Positions 45,467 to 55,932 of a stretch of DNA of 64,000 nt are shown here, piece by piece; the stretch's first letter is position 1, and every line of letters starts with the position of its first letter. Below the pieces are notes generated by a model that was not told the origin of the DNA, ran no database searches, and saw nothing but the letters and a program-made list of their open reading frames with translations. The translations under genes and the position numbers were made by a program. This DNA comes from Natronospirillum operosum (GTDB taxonomy: Bacteria; Pseudomonadota; Gammaproteobacteria; Pseudomonadales; Natronospirillaceae), in contig NZ_SRMF01000003.1 in assembly GCF_004768465.1 (NCBI RefSeq), positions 248,001-312,000 of the forward strand. The letters run 5' to 3'.

Positions 45467-48400
45467 ATGAGCATCAGTCTGCCAAGCCGCCTGCTGGCCC
45501 GGGTCATCTTGCGCTGGGTCGCAGTGACCTCAGTGGTCATGGGGCTGGTGCTGTTGGTACTGTCGACTCTGTGGGCCGATGTCGGCTGGGCGCTGCAACT
45601 GATTCCGCTGTCCGGTGCCCTGGGCGCCACGGTCATTGGGCTGGCGCTGGTGGGGGTGTGGTTGCACCGACCCTGGCTGCGGCTTTCGAGTGGGCTGGCC
45701 CTGATTCTGATCGGTGCGCTGAGCCTGCTCAGTTGGGCCGCTGCCGACTGGCTGCTGGGCATCTGGCCCGCACTGGCAGCGTTGGAGCCGGTGCGTACCG
45801 GGTCGCTGCGCCAGTATTGGCTGGCCGCGGTACTCTTTCTGACCTTCGGGCTGACCTTCCTGGTATCGCCGCAGCGTCGCCGCCTCTGGCTCGGTGTCGG
45901 CATTGCCTGGCTGCTGACCGGCATTGCCCTGATGCTGGTCCATGTCTTCTCTCCCGTAGCCCACTGGTGGGCGTCCAATGCGTCTGGTGCCAGCCTGATC
46001 AGCCTGTTTATCGTGTTTGGCGGCAGTGCGCTGATAGCCTCTGCCGGGCAGGAAGACGGGGTGGAGACGAAAGGTCTGCGCCGCGCGACCTGGTGGGTCG
46101 GTCTGGGCGGTTTCATGCTGGGCTGCATGATCTGGTATGCCCTCAGCGCCCAGCATCAGCGTGATCTGACCGCCGGTGCGGCCACGGTCGGCCACAATAT
46201 GGAAACCGCCATCAACCAGTTGCTGCGGAGTCATTATGTGTCCATGAGCCGCATGGTGGCGTCCTGGTCCGGCCGCGGCCTGCTGGATGAACCCTGGGGC
46301 GAGACCGCGCCCGCCTCGGTGCAGGCAGATGCTGATCAGTTTCTCACTGACCTGCGCAGCTTTGCCGGCCTGGGGTTCTGGCTGCCGGCGCAATCCAGGT
46401 CCGAAATGCTGGTCTACCGGCACGGTGATGATGCGCAATGGGCCGAGTGGCTGCAGCAGCCAGCGCTGGGTCATTGTCGGACCGGCCAGCAATGGCGCTG
46501 CAATCTGGCCTTTGTGCCGGCCAAGGAACAAAAACCCGGCCTGTTGCTGATGGCGGTGCCAATGCACGACAGTCGGGGCCCGATCGGCATGCTGCTGGGC
46601 ATGGTCGATTTCGACACCCTGATGACCAACCATCTGCATCTGGAAGCCTACCCCTACGTACTGACTGTTCAGCAGGGTACTGAAGAAATCTATCAGCACC
46701 GCCCTGCTCAGTTGTCGGCGTCGGAAGAGAGCCGGGCAGGTGAGCTGCTGTACTACCGCGAGGCTGCCCTGTTCGACCAGCAGGTATTCAGCATAACGGT
46801 GCATCATGGTGACTCCATGGAAGCTGCGCGCCTGCCCAACCTGATTCTGCTGGCTACCCTGGTTAGCCTGCTGCTGAGCACCGTGATCGCGCTGACGCTG
46901 GAACTGGCAGCGACCAACGCCAGTCGTTCCCGAGCCCTGTCACGCTCCATCATGCGGCAGCGGCAACTGAGGCGCATCGAGGATATGGTGGCGCGCGAGC
47001 AACCGCTTGCAGACATCGGCCGTGCGGCAGCGGACCATCTGGTGCGGCAGCTTGAGGCCAGCCAGTGCCTGGTGGTGATGAAGCCTTCCCTGGTCAACAG
47101 CGACCCTTTCGAGATGGCTGTCGCGACGCTGGATGGCGTCGACCCCGAAGTGTTGCTGCCTGACCCGGATCTGTACCACACCCCACTGCGCCAAGCTCTG
47201 CATACTGCACAGCCACTGCTGGTTCCGGATCTGGAAGACGAATCGCGCTGGCCGGAATTCAACCGCCGGGCGTTGCGGGCCGGTTACAGGGCGGCGTTGG
47301 TATTTCCGGTGCTGACAACCGGCCGAGAAGTGCTGGGGGTGCTGGCCCTGTTCCGTATTCAGCCAGGTGTTCTGACAGGGGAGGAACAGGGCGACATCGA
47401 CGATGTATCGCCGCTGATCGGGCTTGCGGTGGAGCAGGAACGCAGCAAATCCGCTCTGGTCTATGCCTCGCGCTATGATGTGCTGACGGAACTGCCCAAC
47501 CGGGGCTATCTGCAGCAGCGCCTGATTCAGTGGGTGCAGCAGGCAACCGAGCGCGCCGAAGGTCTGGCCGTACTGTTTATCGATCTGGATGGCTTCAAAC
47601 CGGTCAACGACAGCCTGGGCCATACCATGGGTGACCAGGTACTGCGCCAGGTCGGCCAGCGTTTGCAACAGGTGTTCCCCAGCGATACTTTTGTATCCCG
47701 CCTGGGCGGTGATGAATTCGTGGCGCTGGTGCCGGAGTATGCGGGTGCGGGCACTGCAGGCACCGACCATTTGATTGTGCAGGCGCTGGAGATACTGGCA
47801 CGGCCATTCGTACTGGCCGACCTGCAGGTCTCCCTGACCGCCAGTGTCGGTGCCACCCGCCTGTATCCCGGACAGACGCCACCGGACGATCCGTTGCTGC
47901 TGTTGCAGCAGGCCGATCTGGCCATGTACAAGGCCAAACGCGGCGGCCGCAACCATTTCGAGTGGTATCTGGAAGGGGACCAGTCGCGTCAGCATCGGAA
48001 GGTGCAACTGCGGCATGATCTGCAGCAAGCGCTGATCGACGGTGAGTTTCGTCTGCACTACCAGCCCATCATCAGCCACACTGACGCAGTGATTGCTGTC
48101 GAGGCCCTGCTGCGCTGGCAGCACCCGGAACAGGGCATGATTTCGCCCAGCGAATTCATTCCGCTGGCAGAGGAGACCGGACAGATCATCCCGCTGAGCA
48201 ACTGGGTGCTGGATCAGGTCTGCCGGGATGCCCGGGTCCTGCGCCAGCAGTGGCCATTGCAGGTGGCTGTCAATCTGTCACCGTTGCAGTTTCTGCGGCC
48301 GCAATTCCGGCAGCAACTGATGGAGGTGGTGGCGCACTACGAGCTGCCACCGCAGGCACTGAACCTGGAACTGACCGAACACACCCTGGTGGAAGACCCG

Positions 48401-48781
48401 GAGCAGGCGGCGACCACGCTGCGTGAGCTGCAAAGTGCCGGCTTCGGTATCTCCATTGATGATTTCGGCACCGGTTTTTCCAGCCTGAGCTACCTGAAAT
48501 GGCTGCCGGTTTCGGCTCTGAAGATTGATCGCAGCTTTATCCGCGACATGCAGAACAGCCCGCGTGAACTGGCCCTGGTGCGGGCCATCATCGACATGGC
48601 CCATGAACTGGACCTGACGGTTGTTGCCGAAGGCGTCGAGCGGCGCGAGCAAGCGCAGGCACTGCAGTCTCTGGGCTGCGACTGCCAGCAGGGCTACTAC
48701 TATGCCCGGCCCAAGGACTTCACGGCCCTGCTGGTCTGGTTACAGTCACGCGGCCATTGGCGCACCGGCTCGATGGGCTGA
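45467..48781 (+). CDS. membrane-bound diguanylate cyclase/phosphodiesterase (GAF-GGDEF-EAL)
   Basis: A 1104-residue c-di-GMP enzyme. About seven hydrophobic segments occupy residues 10-220, then a periplasmic sensor (about 225-445), another TM (446-470), a GAF-like domain (about 490-655), GGDEF (about 660-835) and EAL (about 855-1095). The cyclase motif is intact (RLGGDEFVAL), and the EAL part has EALLRW, DDFGTGFSSLSYL and VVAEGVE, so both activities are possible. The many N-terminal segments before an extracellular sensor are unusual and resemble a MASE-type membrane sensor. ATG 45467 has only a weak ribosome site. Confidence 0.9.
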   Translation: MSISLPSRLLARVILRWVAVTSVVMGLVLLVLSTLWADVGWALQLIPLSGALGATVIGLALVGVWLHRPWLRLSSGLALILIGALSLLSWAAADWLLGIWPALAALEPVRTGSLRQYWLAAVLFLTFGLTFLVSPQRRRLWLGVGIAWLLTGIALMLVHVFSPVAHWWASNASGASLISLFIVFGGSALIASAGQEDGVETKGLRRATWWVGLGGFMLGCMIWYALSAQHQRDLTAGAATVGHNMETAINQLLRSHYVSMSRMVASWSGRGLLDEPWGETAPASVQADADQFLTDLRSFAGLGFWLPAQSRSEMLVYRHGDDAQWAEWLQQPALGHCRTGQQWRCNLAFVPAKEQKPGLLLMAVPMHDSRGPIGMLLGMVDFDTLMTNHLHLEAYPYVLTVQQGTEEIYQHRPAQLSASEESRAGELLYYREAALFDQQVFSITVHHGDSMEAARLPNLILLATLVSLLLSTVIALTLELAATNASRSRALSRSIMRQRQLRRIEDMVAREQPLADIGRAAADHLVRQLEASQCLVVMKPSLVNSDPFEMAVATLDGVDPEVLLPDPDLYHTPLRQALHTAQPLLVPDLEDESRWPEFNRRALRAGYRAALVFPVLTTGREVLGVLALFRIQPGVLTGEEQGDIDDVSPLIGLAVEQERSKSALVYASRYDVLTELPNRGYLQQRLIQWVQQATERAEGLAVLFIDLDGFKPVNDSLGHTMGDQVLRQVGQRLQQVFPSDTFVSRLGGDEFVALVPEYAGAGTAGTDHLIVQALEILARPFVLADLQVSLTASVGATRLYPGQTPPDDPLLLLQQADLAMYKAKRGGRNHFEWYLEGDQSRQHRKVQLRHDLQQALIDGEFRLHYQPIISHTDAVIAVEALLRWQHPEQGMISPSEFIPLAEETGQIIPLSNWVLDQVCRDARVLRQQWPLQVAVNLSPLQFLRPQFRQQLMEVVAHYELPPQALNLELTEHTLVEDPEQAATTLRELQSAGFGISIDDFGTGFSSLSYLKWLPVSALKIDRSFIRDMQNSPRELALVRAIIDMAHELDLTVVAEGVERREQAQALQSLGCDCQQGYYYARPKDFTALLVWLQSRGHWRTGSMG

Positions 48782-48795
48782 AGCGGCGCCCGGGT

Positions 48796-50640
48796 TCAGT
48801 CGAGCCGGTCCAGATCCCGCACGGCACCTCGGTCGGCACTGGTGGCCAGCATGGCATAGGCCTTCAGCGCCGCAGAGACCTGACGCTTGCGCGGTGCCGC
48901 CGGTTTCCAGGCTGCAGCCCCCCGGGCTTCCATGGCGGCCCTGCGTTCGGCCAACTGGGTCTCGCTGAGCTGCAGATTGATGGCGCGGTTGGGAATATCG
49001 ATCAGGATGGGGTCGCCTTCCTCGACCAGCCCGATGGCGCCACCGGCGGCGGCTTCCGGAGACACATGGCCAATGGACAGGCCGGAAGTGCCGCCGGAGA
49101 AGCGGCCATCGGTCAGCAGGGCACAGGCCTTGCCCAGCCCCCTGGATTTCAGATAGCTGGTCGGGTAGAGCATCTCCTGCATGCCGGGGCCTCCTCTGGG
49201 GCCCTCGTAGCGGATCACCACCACATCGCCTTCCTGTACCCTGCCTTCCAGTATGCCTTCCACGGCGGCGTCCTGGCTTTCGAAGATGCGTGCCCGGCCT
49301 TCGAACACCAGAATTGACTCGTCCACCCCAGCGGTCTTGACCACACAGCCGTCTTCGGCAATGTTGCCGTACAGCACCGCCAGGCCGCCCTCGCGTGAGT
49401 AGGCATGCTCCAGATCCCGAATGCAGCCCTGCGCGCGGTCGCCGTCCAGGGTCGGCCAGCGCGCCGCCTGACTGAAGGCGGTCTGCGTGGGCACACCACC
49501 CGGCCCGGCACGGAAGAACTCCTTCACCGCAGGGTCATCGGATTGCATGATGTCATGGCGCGCCAGGGCGTCTTTCAGGGTTGGGCTGTGTACCGTGGGG
49601 ACATCGGTATGCAGCAGCCCGGCCCGGTCCAGCTCGCCCAGAATACCCATGATGCCGCCGGCCCGATGCACATCCTCGATATGGTATTTCTGCGTATTGG
49701 GCGCCACCTTGCACAGCTGCGGCACCGCGCGGGACAGACGATCAATGTCCTTCAGATCGAAACTGGCTTCGGCTTCCTGCGCCGCCGCCAGCAGATGCAG
49801 AATGGTATTGGTGGACCCGCCCATGGCGATATCCAGCATCATGGCGTTCTCGAAGGCCTTGAAGGAGCCGATGCTGCGCGGCAGTACGCTGGCGTCGTCC
49901 TGCTCGTAGTAGCGGCGCGTGATGTCAACAATGCGCTGCCCGGCTTCCTCGAACAGACGGCGGCGGTCGGCATGCGTGGCCACCACGGTGCCGTTGCCCG
50001 GCAGGCTGAGACCGATGGCCTCGGTCAGGCAGTTCATGGAGTTGGCGGTGAACATGCCCGAGCAGGAACCGCAGGTGGGGCAGGCGGAGCGCTCGACTTC
50101 GGCCAGGGTGTCGTCATCCACGCTGTCGTCGGCCGCCATCACCATGGCATCGACCAGATCCAGCCCGTGATCGATCAGCTTGGTCTTGCCCGCTTCCATG
50201 GGCCCGCCGGATACGAAGATGGCCGGCACATTGAGGCGCATGGCGGCCATCAGCATGCCCGGGGTGATCTTGTCGCAGTTGGAGATGCACACCATGGCAT
50301 CGGCACAATGGGCATTGACCATATACTCCACCGAATCGGCAATGATGTCGCGGCTGGGCAGGCTGTACAGCATGCCGTCATGGCCCATGGCGATGCCGTC
50401 ATCCACCGCTATGGTGTTGAACTCCTTGGCCACCCCGCCGGCCTTCTCGATCTCGCGTGCCACCAATTGGCCCATGTCCTTAAGATGCACATGCCCGGGC
50501 ACGAACTGGGTGAACGAATTCACCACGGCAATAATGGGTTTCTGAAAATCGTCATCCTGCATGCCGGTGGCGCGCCAGAGCGCCCTGGCGCCGGCCATGT
50601 TGCGGCCCTGGGTGGTGGTGTGAGAACGGTACTTGGGCAT
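48796..50640 (-). CDS. ilvD: dihydroxy-acid dehydratase
   Basis: A 614-residue Fe-S dehydratase of branched-chain amino acid synthesis. [17 protein letters not shown] and [19 protein letters not shown] carry the cluster-binding cysteines, and [19 protein letters not shown] is the C-terminal signature. Length equals that of E. coli IlvD. It is a single housekeeping gene between regulators. Confidence 0.97.
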   Translation of the reverse strand: MPKYRSHTTTQGRNMAGARALWRATGMQDDDFQKPIIAVVNSFTQFVPGHVHLKDMGQLVAREIEKAGGVAKEFNTIAVDDGIAMGHDGMLYSLPSRDIIADSVEYMVNAHCADAMVCISNCDKITPGMLMAAMRLNVPAIFVSGGPMEAGKTKLIDHGLDLVDAMVMAADDSVDDDTLAEVERSACPTCGSCSGMFTANSMNCLTEAIGLSLPGNGTVVATHADRRRLFEEAGQRIVDITRRYYEQDDASVLPRSIGSFKAFENAMMLDIAMGGSTNTILHLLAAAQEAEASFDLKDIDRLSRAVPQLCKVAPNTQKYHIEDVHRAGGIMGILGELDRAGLLHTDVPTVHSPTLKDALARHDIMQSDDPAVKEFFRAGPGGVPTQTAFSQAARWPTLDGDRAQGCIRDLEHAYSREGGLAVLYGNIAEDGCVVKTAGVDESILVFEGRARIFESQDAAVEGILEGRVQEGDVVVIRYEGPRGGPGMQEMLYPTSYLKSRGLGKACALLTDGRFSGGTSGLSIGHVSPEAAAGGAIGLVEEGDPILIDIPNRAINLQLSETQLAERRAAMEARGAAAWKPAAPRKRQVSAALKAYAMLATSADRGAVRDLDRLD

Positions 50641-50894
50641 GGAAGGGTCCTGTAGTCAGTGCGGGTCCGGGCGTTATTGGAAGGTGATCAGTTTAGGTGA
50701 AAGCGGGGCCGGGGTGAAGCAACAACAATCTGGCAACCTTGCTTTTTGACGGCCCCCATAATGAGAACTGGTGCACAAAACCGAGCACTCGCAACGGTTC
50801 ATTGACGATTCCTTTGCGAAATGGTGCTAGGTTTTTGAACAGTGTCTCGATTTTTCAGGGCACAAGGACAGTTGAATAGCAAAAGGTAATTGTT

Positions 50895-51932
50895 ATGAAG
50901 TTCCCGCACTCTCCGAGCCTTCGGCTCAATCGTTTCGTACCCTTTCATGCAGGTCATACCGGCCACTTCACAGTCAAAAGAGCCCTCGCAGCCGTGCTTA
51001 CGCCGCTGCTGCTGGCCCTGACAGCGCCGGCGCTGACCGCCTGCAACAGTTCTTCATCGGCCAGCGCGCCAACGATAGAAGACATCAGCACCCGCTACCG
51101 GACTAACCACGTGGACTACAGTATCCAGGCCGGGGCCGATAGCACCTTCACCTCCACGCTGCAGGTGTATGTCTCAGCCAGCAGCTCGGGAAGTACTGAC
51201 GATATCACCCTGGTCGAAGCGCAATTCGCCGGGCAGGGGCGCGATATCGTGCATGATCAGCGGTCCTCCACCGACGCAGATGATCGGGTGAATGGTCTGT
51301 TCAACGGCTATTTCAGGTCGCTGAACTACTACAGCACGGGGGATCAGAAGAACCGGCGTGAACTCGAAGGGCACCGGGTGTTCGTGACCAACAGTGACGG
51401 GCGCACCACGTCGCGCGAGTTCGAGTTGACCATCCCGGAGGGCTGGGCCAGTGGCCATGAGTCCTTTGTCTACGACAACGAGTATGACGAGGACGACAAG
51501 ACGGACGGCATCCCCGGCCTGGGCCCGGTGGAGGTGGATGACCTGAAGATTACAGCGGATGAAGTCTCCTTTGATCTGAGTACGGATGAGAATGAGACTG
51601 AGGCTCGTTCGGAGAGCATGCTGATCCAGTTCTTCAAAAAGGACGAAGACAACGACAGCTACTACCCCCTGGCGAACAGCCGGCGTGTGCTGCAGGATGA
51701 TGGCGAGTACACCACCGATGGTCAGCCGACAGAGGTCCAACTCGCTCGCAATGACGAGGACGACATAGTGCTCTCCCATTATGCGATGGACAACAACCTG
51801 GACCTGGAAGACGCCACGCACTACTTCCTGGTTCACCATGGCCCGCCGGTGGATCTGATGGTCGACGGTGCGGCTCTGCGCGGCTGGCCGTTCCTGTACT
51901 GGTCCGGCTGGATCGAGGTGCCTGAGGATTGA
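50895..51932 (+). CDS. predicted acidic lipoprotein of unknown function
   Basis: A 345-residue protein I do not recognise. A long N-terminal part leads into a hydrophobic stretch and a lipobox LTAC with Cys at residue 50, followed by a Ser-rich linker. The rest is strongly acidic and Tyr-rich with predicted beta content (many short polar strands, EYDEDDKTDG). It would sit in the outer membrane or periplasm. The n-region of about 28 residues is long, so a later non-ATG start is possible. No operon partner. Confidence 0.65.
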   Translation: MKFPHSPSLRLNRFVPFHAGHTGHFTVKRALAAVLTPLLLALTAPALTACNSSSSASAPTIEDISTRYRTNHVDYSIQAGADSTFTSTLQVYVSASSSGSTDDITLVEAQFAGQGRDIVHDQRSSTDADDRVNGLFNGYFRSLNYYSTGDQKNRRELEGHRVFVTNSDGRTTSREFELTIPEGWASGHESFVYDNEYDEDDKTDGIPGLGPVEVDDLKITADEVSFDLSTDENETEARSESMLIQFFKKDEDNDSYYPLANSRRVLQDDGEYTTDGQPTEVQLARNDEDDIVLSHYAMDNNLDLEDATHYFLVHHGPPVDLMVDGAALRGWPFLYWSGWIEVPED

Positions 51933-52010
51933 TATCCTGTCGACACAGGCTTGCCTGAGCGCAGCGGAATGGGTCAGACTGACTTTCTTTCCGCTGCTTG
52001 ACCAGAGGCC

Positions 52011-53351
52011 GTGTCGACTACTTCTTCCGAAACCACCCAGCCCGCAATCAGCCGCCGCCGTGACCTCGCCGGCGGCCTGATTCTGCTCGGGTTGCTGGTG
52101 CAGATACTGAGCTTTCTGCCCGCACTGGAGCTGACCCGCTTTGCCAGCTATACGCTCTGGCTGGCCACGGCACTGCTCTGGTTCGATATCCCCAGGCGGA
52201 CCCGCCAGCAGTCCGGCGTCTTGCTGGTGCTGGGGGTCGGCTTTCTGGTGCTGGCGGCGTGGCGCCATGGTGCAGAGGTTGACTGGGCCGGCAGTCTGAC
52301 CGGCAATGTCTATGTGGTGGCCATGCTGCTCGGCGTCAGCTTTGTGGGGCTGATTGGCGGGCAGGCGACCCCCGTGGCTGACCGGACCGCCGAGCGCACC
52401 GGTGCCGGCGCCCTGTTTCGCACCTGGCTGGGGGTGCACGTGCTGGGCATTGTGCTGAACCTGTCGACGGTGTTCATGGTGGGTGACCGGCTGGCGCGCC
52501 AAGGCGAGCTTCGGGTACCCCAGTTGCTGATGCTGAATCGGGGTCTGTCCAGTGCGGCGCTCTGGTCGCCGTTCTTTGCGTCGATGGGGGTGGTGCTGAC
52601 GCTGGCGCCCGACATGCAGTACAGCCGCATTCTGATCGTCGGCCTGCCACTGGCCGCCTGTGCCGGCCTGATCGCCATTGTGGACCTGCGGCGGCAGTTT
52701 GATCTGTCCACTGTGACCGGTTTTTCCCTGGCCCCGCGCAGCCTGCTGATGCCGGTCGCCATGGCCGTGCTGGTGTTGCTGTTCTATCAGGTCATTACGC
52801 CCGGGCTGGGCATCGTCAGCATCATTACCTTTCTGATGCCGGCCACTGCGCTGGCCAGCCAACTGGTGTCGGGGCCAAGGCGGGCGCGCCGCCAACTGAC
52901 ATCACATGTGCGTCAGCGGCTGCCCATGATGCGCGGTGAAATCAGCCTGTTTCTGGCCGCCGGCCTGCTGACCCTGGGGCTGTCGACCTATGTGGAAGCC
53001 CTGACCGGCAGCCAATGGACCCTGTTTGCCCGCTTCGGCACGCTGGAGGCCATGGCGAGCCTGGTGGCGATAGTGGTCAGTGCCGTGCTGGGACTGCACC
53101 CCATCATCGGTATTTCGGTGCTGGCGTCGATGCTGCAGTTGTCTGCCCAGGAGCAGACCCTGTTTGCCTTTGTCGCCCTGGGGGCCTGGGCGATAGGCAC
53201 CAGTGTGGGGCCGTTGTCGGGTATCAATCTGTCCCTGCAGGGGCGTTATGGCATCAGTGGTTTTGTGATGATGCGCCACAATCTGGTCTATGCGCTGAGT
53301 CTGCTGGTGCTGGTACTGGCGGCCATAGCGCTGACGGGCCGCTGGGGCTGA
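52011..53351 (+). CDS. polytopic membrane protein, possible anion/dicarboxylate-type transporter
   Basis: A 446-residue integral membrane protein with roughly eleven hydrophobic segments, starting from GTG (MSTTSSETT). Two stretches look like the re-entrant loops of ion-transporter-superfamily proteins: SAALWSPFFASMGVVL in the first half and HPIIGISVLAS...GTSVGPLSGINLSLQGRYG in the second. I do not recognise a defined family or substrate. It stands alone between a lipoprotein and a c-di-GMP enzyme. Confidence 0.6.
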   Translation: MSTTSSETTQPAISRRRDLAGGLILLGLLVQILSFLPALELTRFASYTLWLATALLWFDIPRRTRQQSGVLLVLGVGFLVLAAWRHGAEVDWAGSLTGNVYVVAMLLGVSFVGLIGGQATPVADRTAERTGAGALFRTWLGVHVLGIVLNLSTVFMVGDRLARQGELRVPQLLMLNRGLSSAALWSPFFASMGVVLTLAPDMQYSRILIVGLPLAACAGLIAIVDLRRQFDLSTVTGFSLAPRSLLMPVAMAVLVLLFYQVITPGLGIVSIITFLMPATALASQLVSGPRRARRQLTSHVRQRLPMMRGEISLFLAAGLLTLGLSTYVEALTGSQWTLFARFGTLEAMASLVAIVVSAVLGLHPIIGISVLASMLQLSAQEQTLFAFVALGAWAIGTSVGPLSGINLSLQGRYGISGFVMMRHNLVYALSLLVLVLAAIALTGRWG

Positions 53352-53355
53352 GCGT

Positions 53356-55794
53356 CTATTCCTCTTCTGCGGGGCCTTTTCCTCCGGCATTCTTGCGCAC
53401 TTCGGGTTGTTCCAGCAGTTGCAGTATCTCGTCCAGTGGCATCGGGTGCCCCAGGTGAAACCCCTGTACTTCGTCGATGCCCAGATTGCTGACAAAGGCA
53501 TACTGCTCCGCCGTCTCCACGCCCTCAGCGTTGGTGATCAGGTTCAGCGTGCGCCCGATCTGGGCTGCGGCCTGCACCACGGCCAGAGCGGTCGGGTTGC
53601 TGTCCATCTCGCGGATGAAGCTCTGGTCTATCTTCAGCTTGTCGACGGGCAGGCGCGTCAGATAGCTGAGCGATGAGTAGCCGGTGCCGAAGTCATCCAG
53701 AGAAATACTGATGCCCTGCATCCGCAGGTCTTCCAGCGCGCCTATGACGCGATCCGTATGTTCGAACATCACCCGTTCGGTGAGCTCAATGGACAGGTTG
53801 TGGCTGCACTCTTCGAGTGCCCGGGCGACCGGGCCGAACAGCAGGTCCAGACTGTCGTTGTTGAAATGATGGGCCGACAGGTTGAAGCTGACTCGAATGT
53901 CACGCCGGTGCCGGGTCAGCAGCGGGCACAGTGCCGTAGCCTGCTGAATGACCCAGGCGTCGATATCCGCGATCAGGCCGCAGCGCTCGGCCAGCGGAAT
54001 AAAGACCGCCGGACTGATCATGCCTTCCGGCGTGGGCCAGCGCAGCAGTGCTTCCACCGCTATGATGCGGCCGGTATGCGCGCTGTAGATGGGCTGAAAG
54101 TGGAGTGCCAGGCTGTCATCGGCCAGCGCCTGCTCAAGGCGGTTTTCCAGATCCTTTTCGTGCTGCAGTTGCAGGTGCATGGACTCTTCATACAGGCGAT
54201 ACCCGGCCCGGCCGCCGCGCTTGCAACTGTACAGCGCCAGGTCGGCGGCCCGCATGATGGCCTCGGGCAGGCTTTCTTCGGAGTGCTGTTCCATCTGGGA
54301 GCTGTGCACCACGCCCAGGCTGGCGGTGACCTTGAGCCGATTGTCCTCGTGCAGGTATTCACGTCCTGCCCGTTGGATAATGCGCTGACAGAGCTGATCC
54401 AGATCGTCAGCCGACAGGGTGTGATTGATCAGAATGGCAAATTCATCGCCGCCCAGGCGGAAGGTTTCGTGCGGCAGGTCCAGCGGTTTGCGCAGCCGGC
54501 GACCGACCTCCTTCAACAGGGCATCTCCGACCAGATGGCCCAGAGTGTCATTGATATCCTTGAAGTGGTCCAGATCCAGAAACAGTACAGTGAAGGGGAC
54601 GGTGTCGGGCCCGTCTGCACTGTGCTGTTCCAGTTGCGCCTGAAAGCGACTGCGGTTCGGCAACAGGGTCAGAGGATCATGTTCAGCCAGAAAGCGGATT
54701 TCATTCTCGGCTTGCACCTGCTCGGTAATATCGAAGATGGAACCTTCGATAATGGAATCGGCCGGAGTGCTGCGGCTGATGTACTGTGCGCTCATCAGCA
54801 CCCAGATCAGGTGGCCGTCAGCGCGGCGAAACTGGACGCGCTCATTGACCACGCGCCCGTACTGGGCCAGTTGGGTCAGCAGGCGACGTCGAATGGAAGG
54901 GTCGGCGTAGATATCATCACCGATGCTCTGCACGCGGGTACGCATTTCAGTCGGACTGGTGTATCCCAGCAGGCGGGCAAACATCTCGTTGATGCGCAGT
55001 AACACCCCACCCTCGGTGGACTGGTACAGACCCGCCTGTGCGGTATTGAACAGACGCTCATAATCGCTTTCAGCCTGCTGTCGTGCCAGTTCGGATTGTC
55101 TCAGGGCGGTCACATCCGCCACCGTACCGATAATGTGTTCTATCTGTCCGGCGTTATTCAGCACAGCCCGGGCGTTCTGGCGTACCCAGATGGACTCGCC
55201 GGATTTGCCGAACATTTCGCACTCGAAGCCCACCACTTCACCGGTCAGTTTCAGTTGGTCCACAAAATGGGCGCGGTCTTCCGGGTGGCGGTAGATGTCC
55301 CGGGCCACCTGCTGGATGTGCTGGCGCATTTCCTTCGGTGTCTGGTAGCCGAACGTGCGGGCCAGCGACTGGTTGGCGTAGATGATTTCGCCGGCGCGAC
55401 TGGTCTGGTAGATGCCGTCGACAGAGTATTCCAGGATGCGCCGATAGTTTTCCCGCTCCAGCAGTGGATAGCACAGCATGACGACCAGGGGCTGATCATC
55501 GACCGGCGTGATTTCCCAGCGCAGAAAGTCGCCTTCGTATTCCCGTTCCAGTTCCACAGGCTGTTGCGCCTGCAGCCAGGCCGGCAGCTCCAGTTGCCAG
55601 CCGTCGGGCAACAGTCCGGACCAGTCCCGCGCGCGCGTGGTCTGCAGCAGTTGCTGCGCTGCCGGGTTGCAATGACGCAACTGTCCGGACGCATCGGAGA
55701 CCAGCGCAGCAAAGTGAAGCCTGTCAAGACTATGGCACAACTCGGCCAGCAGACCCGGGTCGATGTCTGTGTGATCAGTTTGTTGATATGGCAA
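53356..55794 (-). CDS. PAS-GGDEF-EAL cyclic-di-GMP signalling protein
   Basis: An 812-residue cytoplasmic protein without TM segments. A weak PAS-like part (about 15-110), two PAS domains (about 120-240 and 245-370, with GIYQTSRAGEIIYANQSLARTFGYQ and GLYQSTEGGVLLRINEMFARLLGY), GGDEF (about 375-545, RLGGDEFAIL intact) and EAL (about 555-800, EALLRW, DDFGTGYSSLSYL, NAEGVE). Both catalytic halves look intact. The two PAS domains are so alike in layout that they probably arose by duplication. Confidence 0.92.
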   Translation of the reverse strand: MPYQQTDHTDIDPGLLAELCHSLDRLHFAALVSDASGQLRHCNPAAQQLLQTTRARDWSGLLPDGWQLELPAWLQAQQPVELEREYEGDFLRWEITPVDDQPLVVMLCYPLLERENYRRILEYSVDGIYQTSRAGEIIYANQSLARTFGYQTPKEMRQHIQQVARDIYRHPEDRAHFVDQLKLTGEVVGFECEMFGKSGESIWVRQNARAVLNNAGQIEHIIGTVADVTALRQSELARQQAESDYERLFNTAQAGLYQSTEGGVLLRINEMFARLLGYTSPTEMRTRVQSIGDDIYADPSIRRRLLTQLAQYGRVVNERVQFRRADGHLIWVLMSAQYISRSTPADSIIEGSIFDITEQVQAENEIRFLAEHDPLTLLPNRSRFQAQLEQHSADGPDTVPFTVLFLDLDHFKDINDTLGHLVGDALLKEVGRRLRKPLDLPHETFRLGGDEFAILINHTLSADDLDQLCQRIIQRAGREYLHEDNRLKVTASLGVVHSSQMEQHSEESLPEAIMRAADLALYSCKRGGRAGYRLYEESMHLQLQHEKDLENRLEQALADDSLALHFQPIYSAHTGRIIAVEALLRWPTPEGMISPAVFIPLAERCGLIADIDAWVIQQATALCPLLTRHRRDIRVSFNLSAHHFNNDSLDLLFGPVARALEECSHNLSIELTERVMFEHTDRVIGALEDLRMQGISISLDDFGTGYSSLSYLTRLPVDKLKIDQSFIREMDSNPTALAVVQAAAQIGRTLNLITNAEGVETAEQYAFVSNLGIDEVQGFHLGHPMPLDEILQLLEQPEVRKNAGGKGPAEEE

Positions 55795-55877
55795 CTTCAG
55801 TACAACATTATTATTAGAATGACCCTAGCTTAGACCAGAACGCACTCAGAAATCGATGGGGTGTTCGAAATATAGTT

Positions 55878-55919
55878 GGGTGCCCTCGGGCACCCCCCGG
55901 ATGCGGGGCATCCGGGGGG
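55878..55919 (-). terminator. two overlapping GC-rich hairpins downstream of the RND operon
   Basis: GGGTGCCC-TC-GGGCACCC (55878-55895) and CCCCCCGGATGC-GGG-GCATCCGGGGGG (55893-55919) share three bases, so only one can form fully. They lie 14 bases after the stop of the minus-strand RND gene. A terminator or mRNA-end protector is likely, although T runs are missing. Confidence 0.5.
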
Positions 55920-55932
55920 GGCATGGATTGCC

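Noticed and set aside
51174-52895. 573-codon minus-strand frame across the lipoprotein and membrane-protein genes
   Set aside because: It overlaps two plus-strand genes with signal peptide or TM pattern and good starts; its composition (His, Gln, Arg) is that of a shadow.
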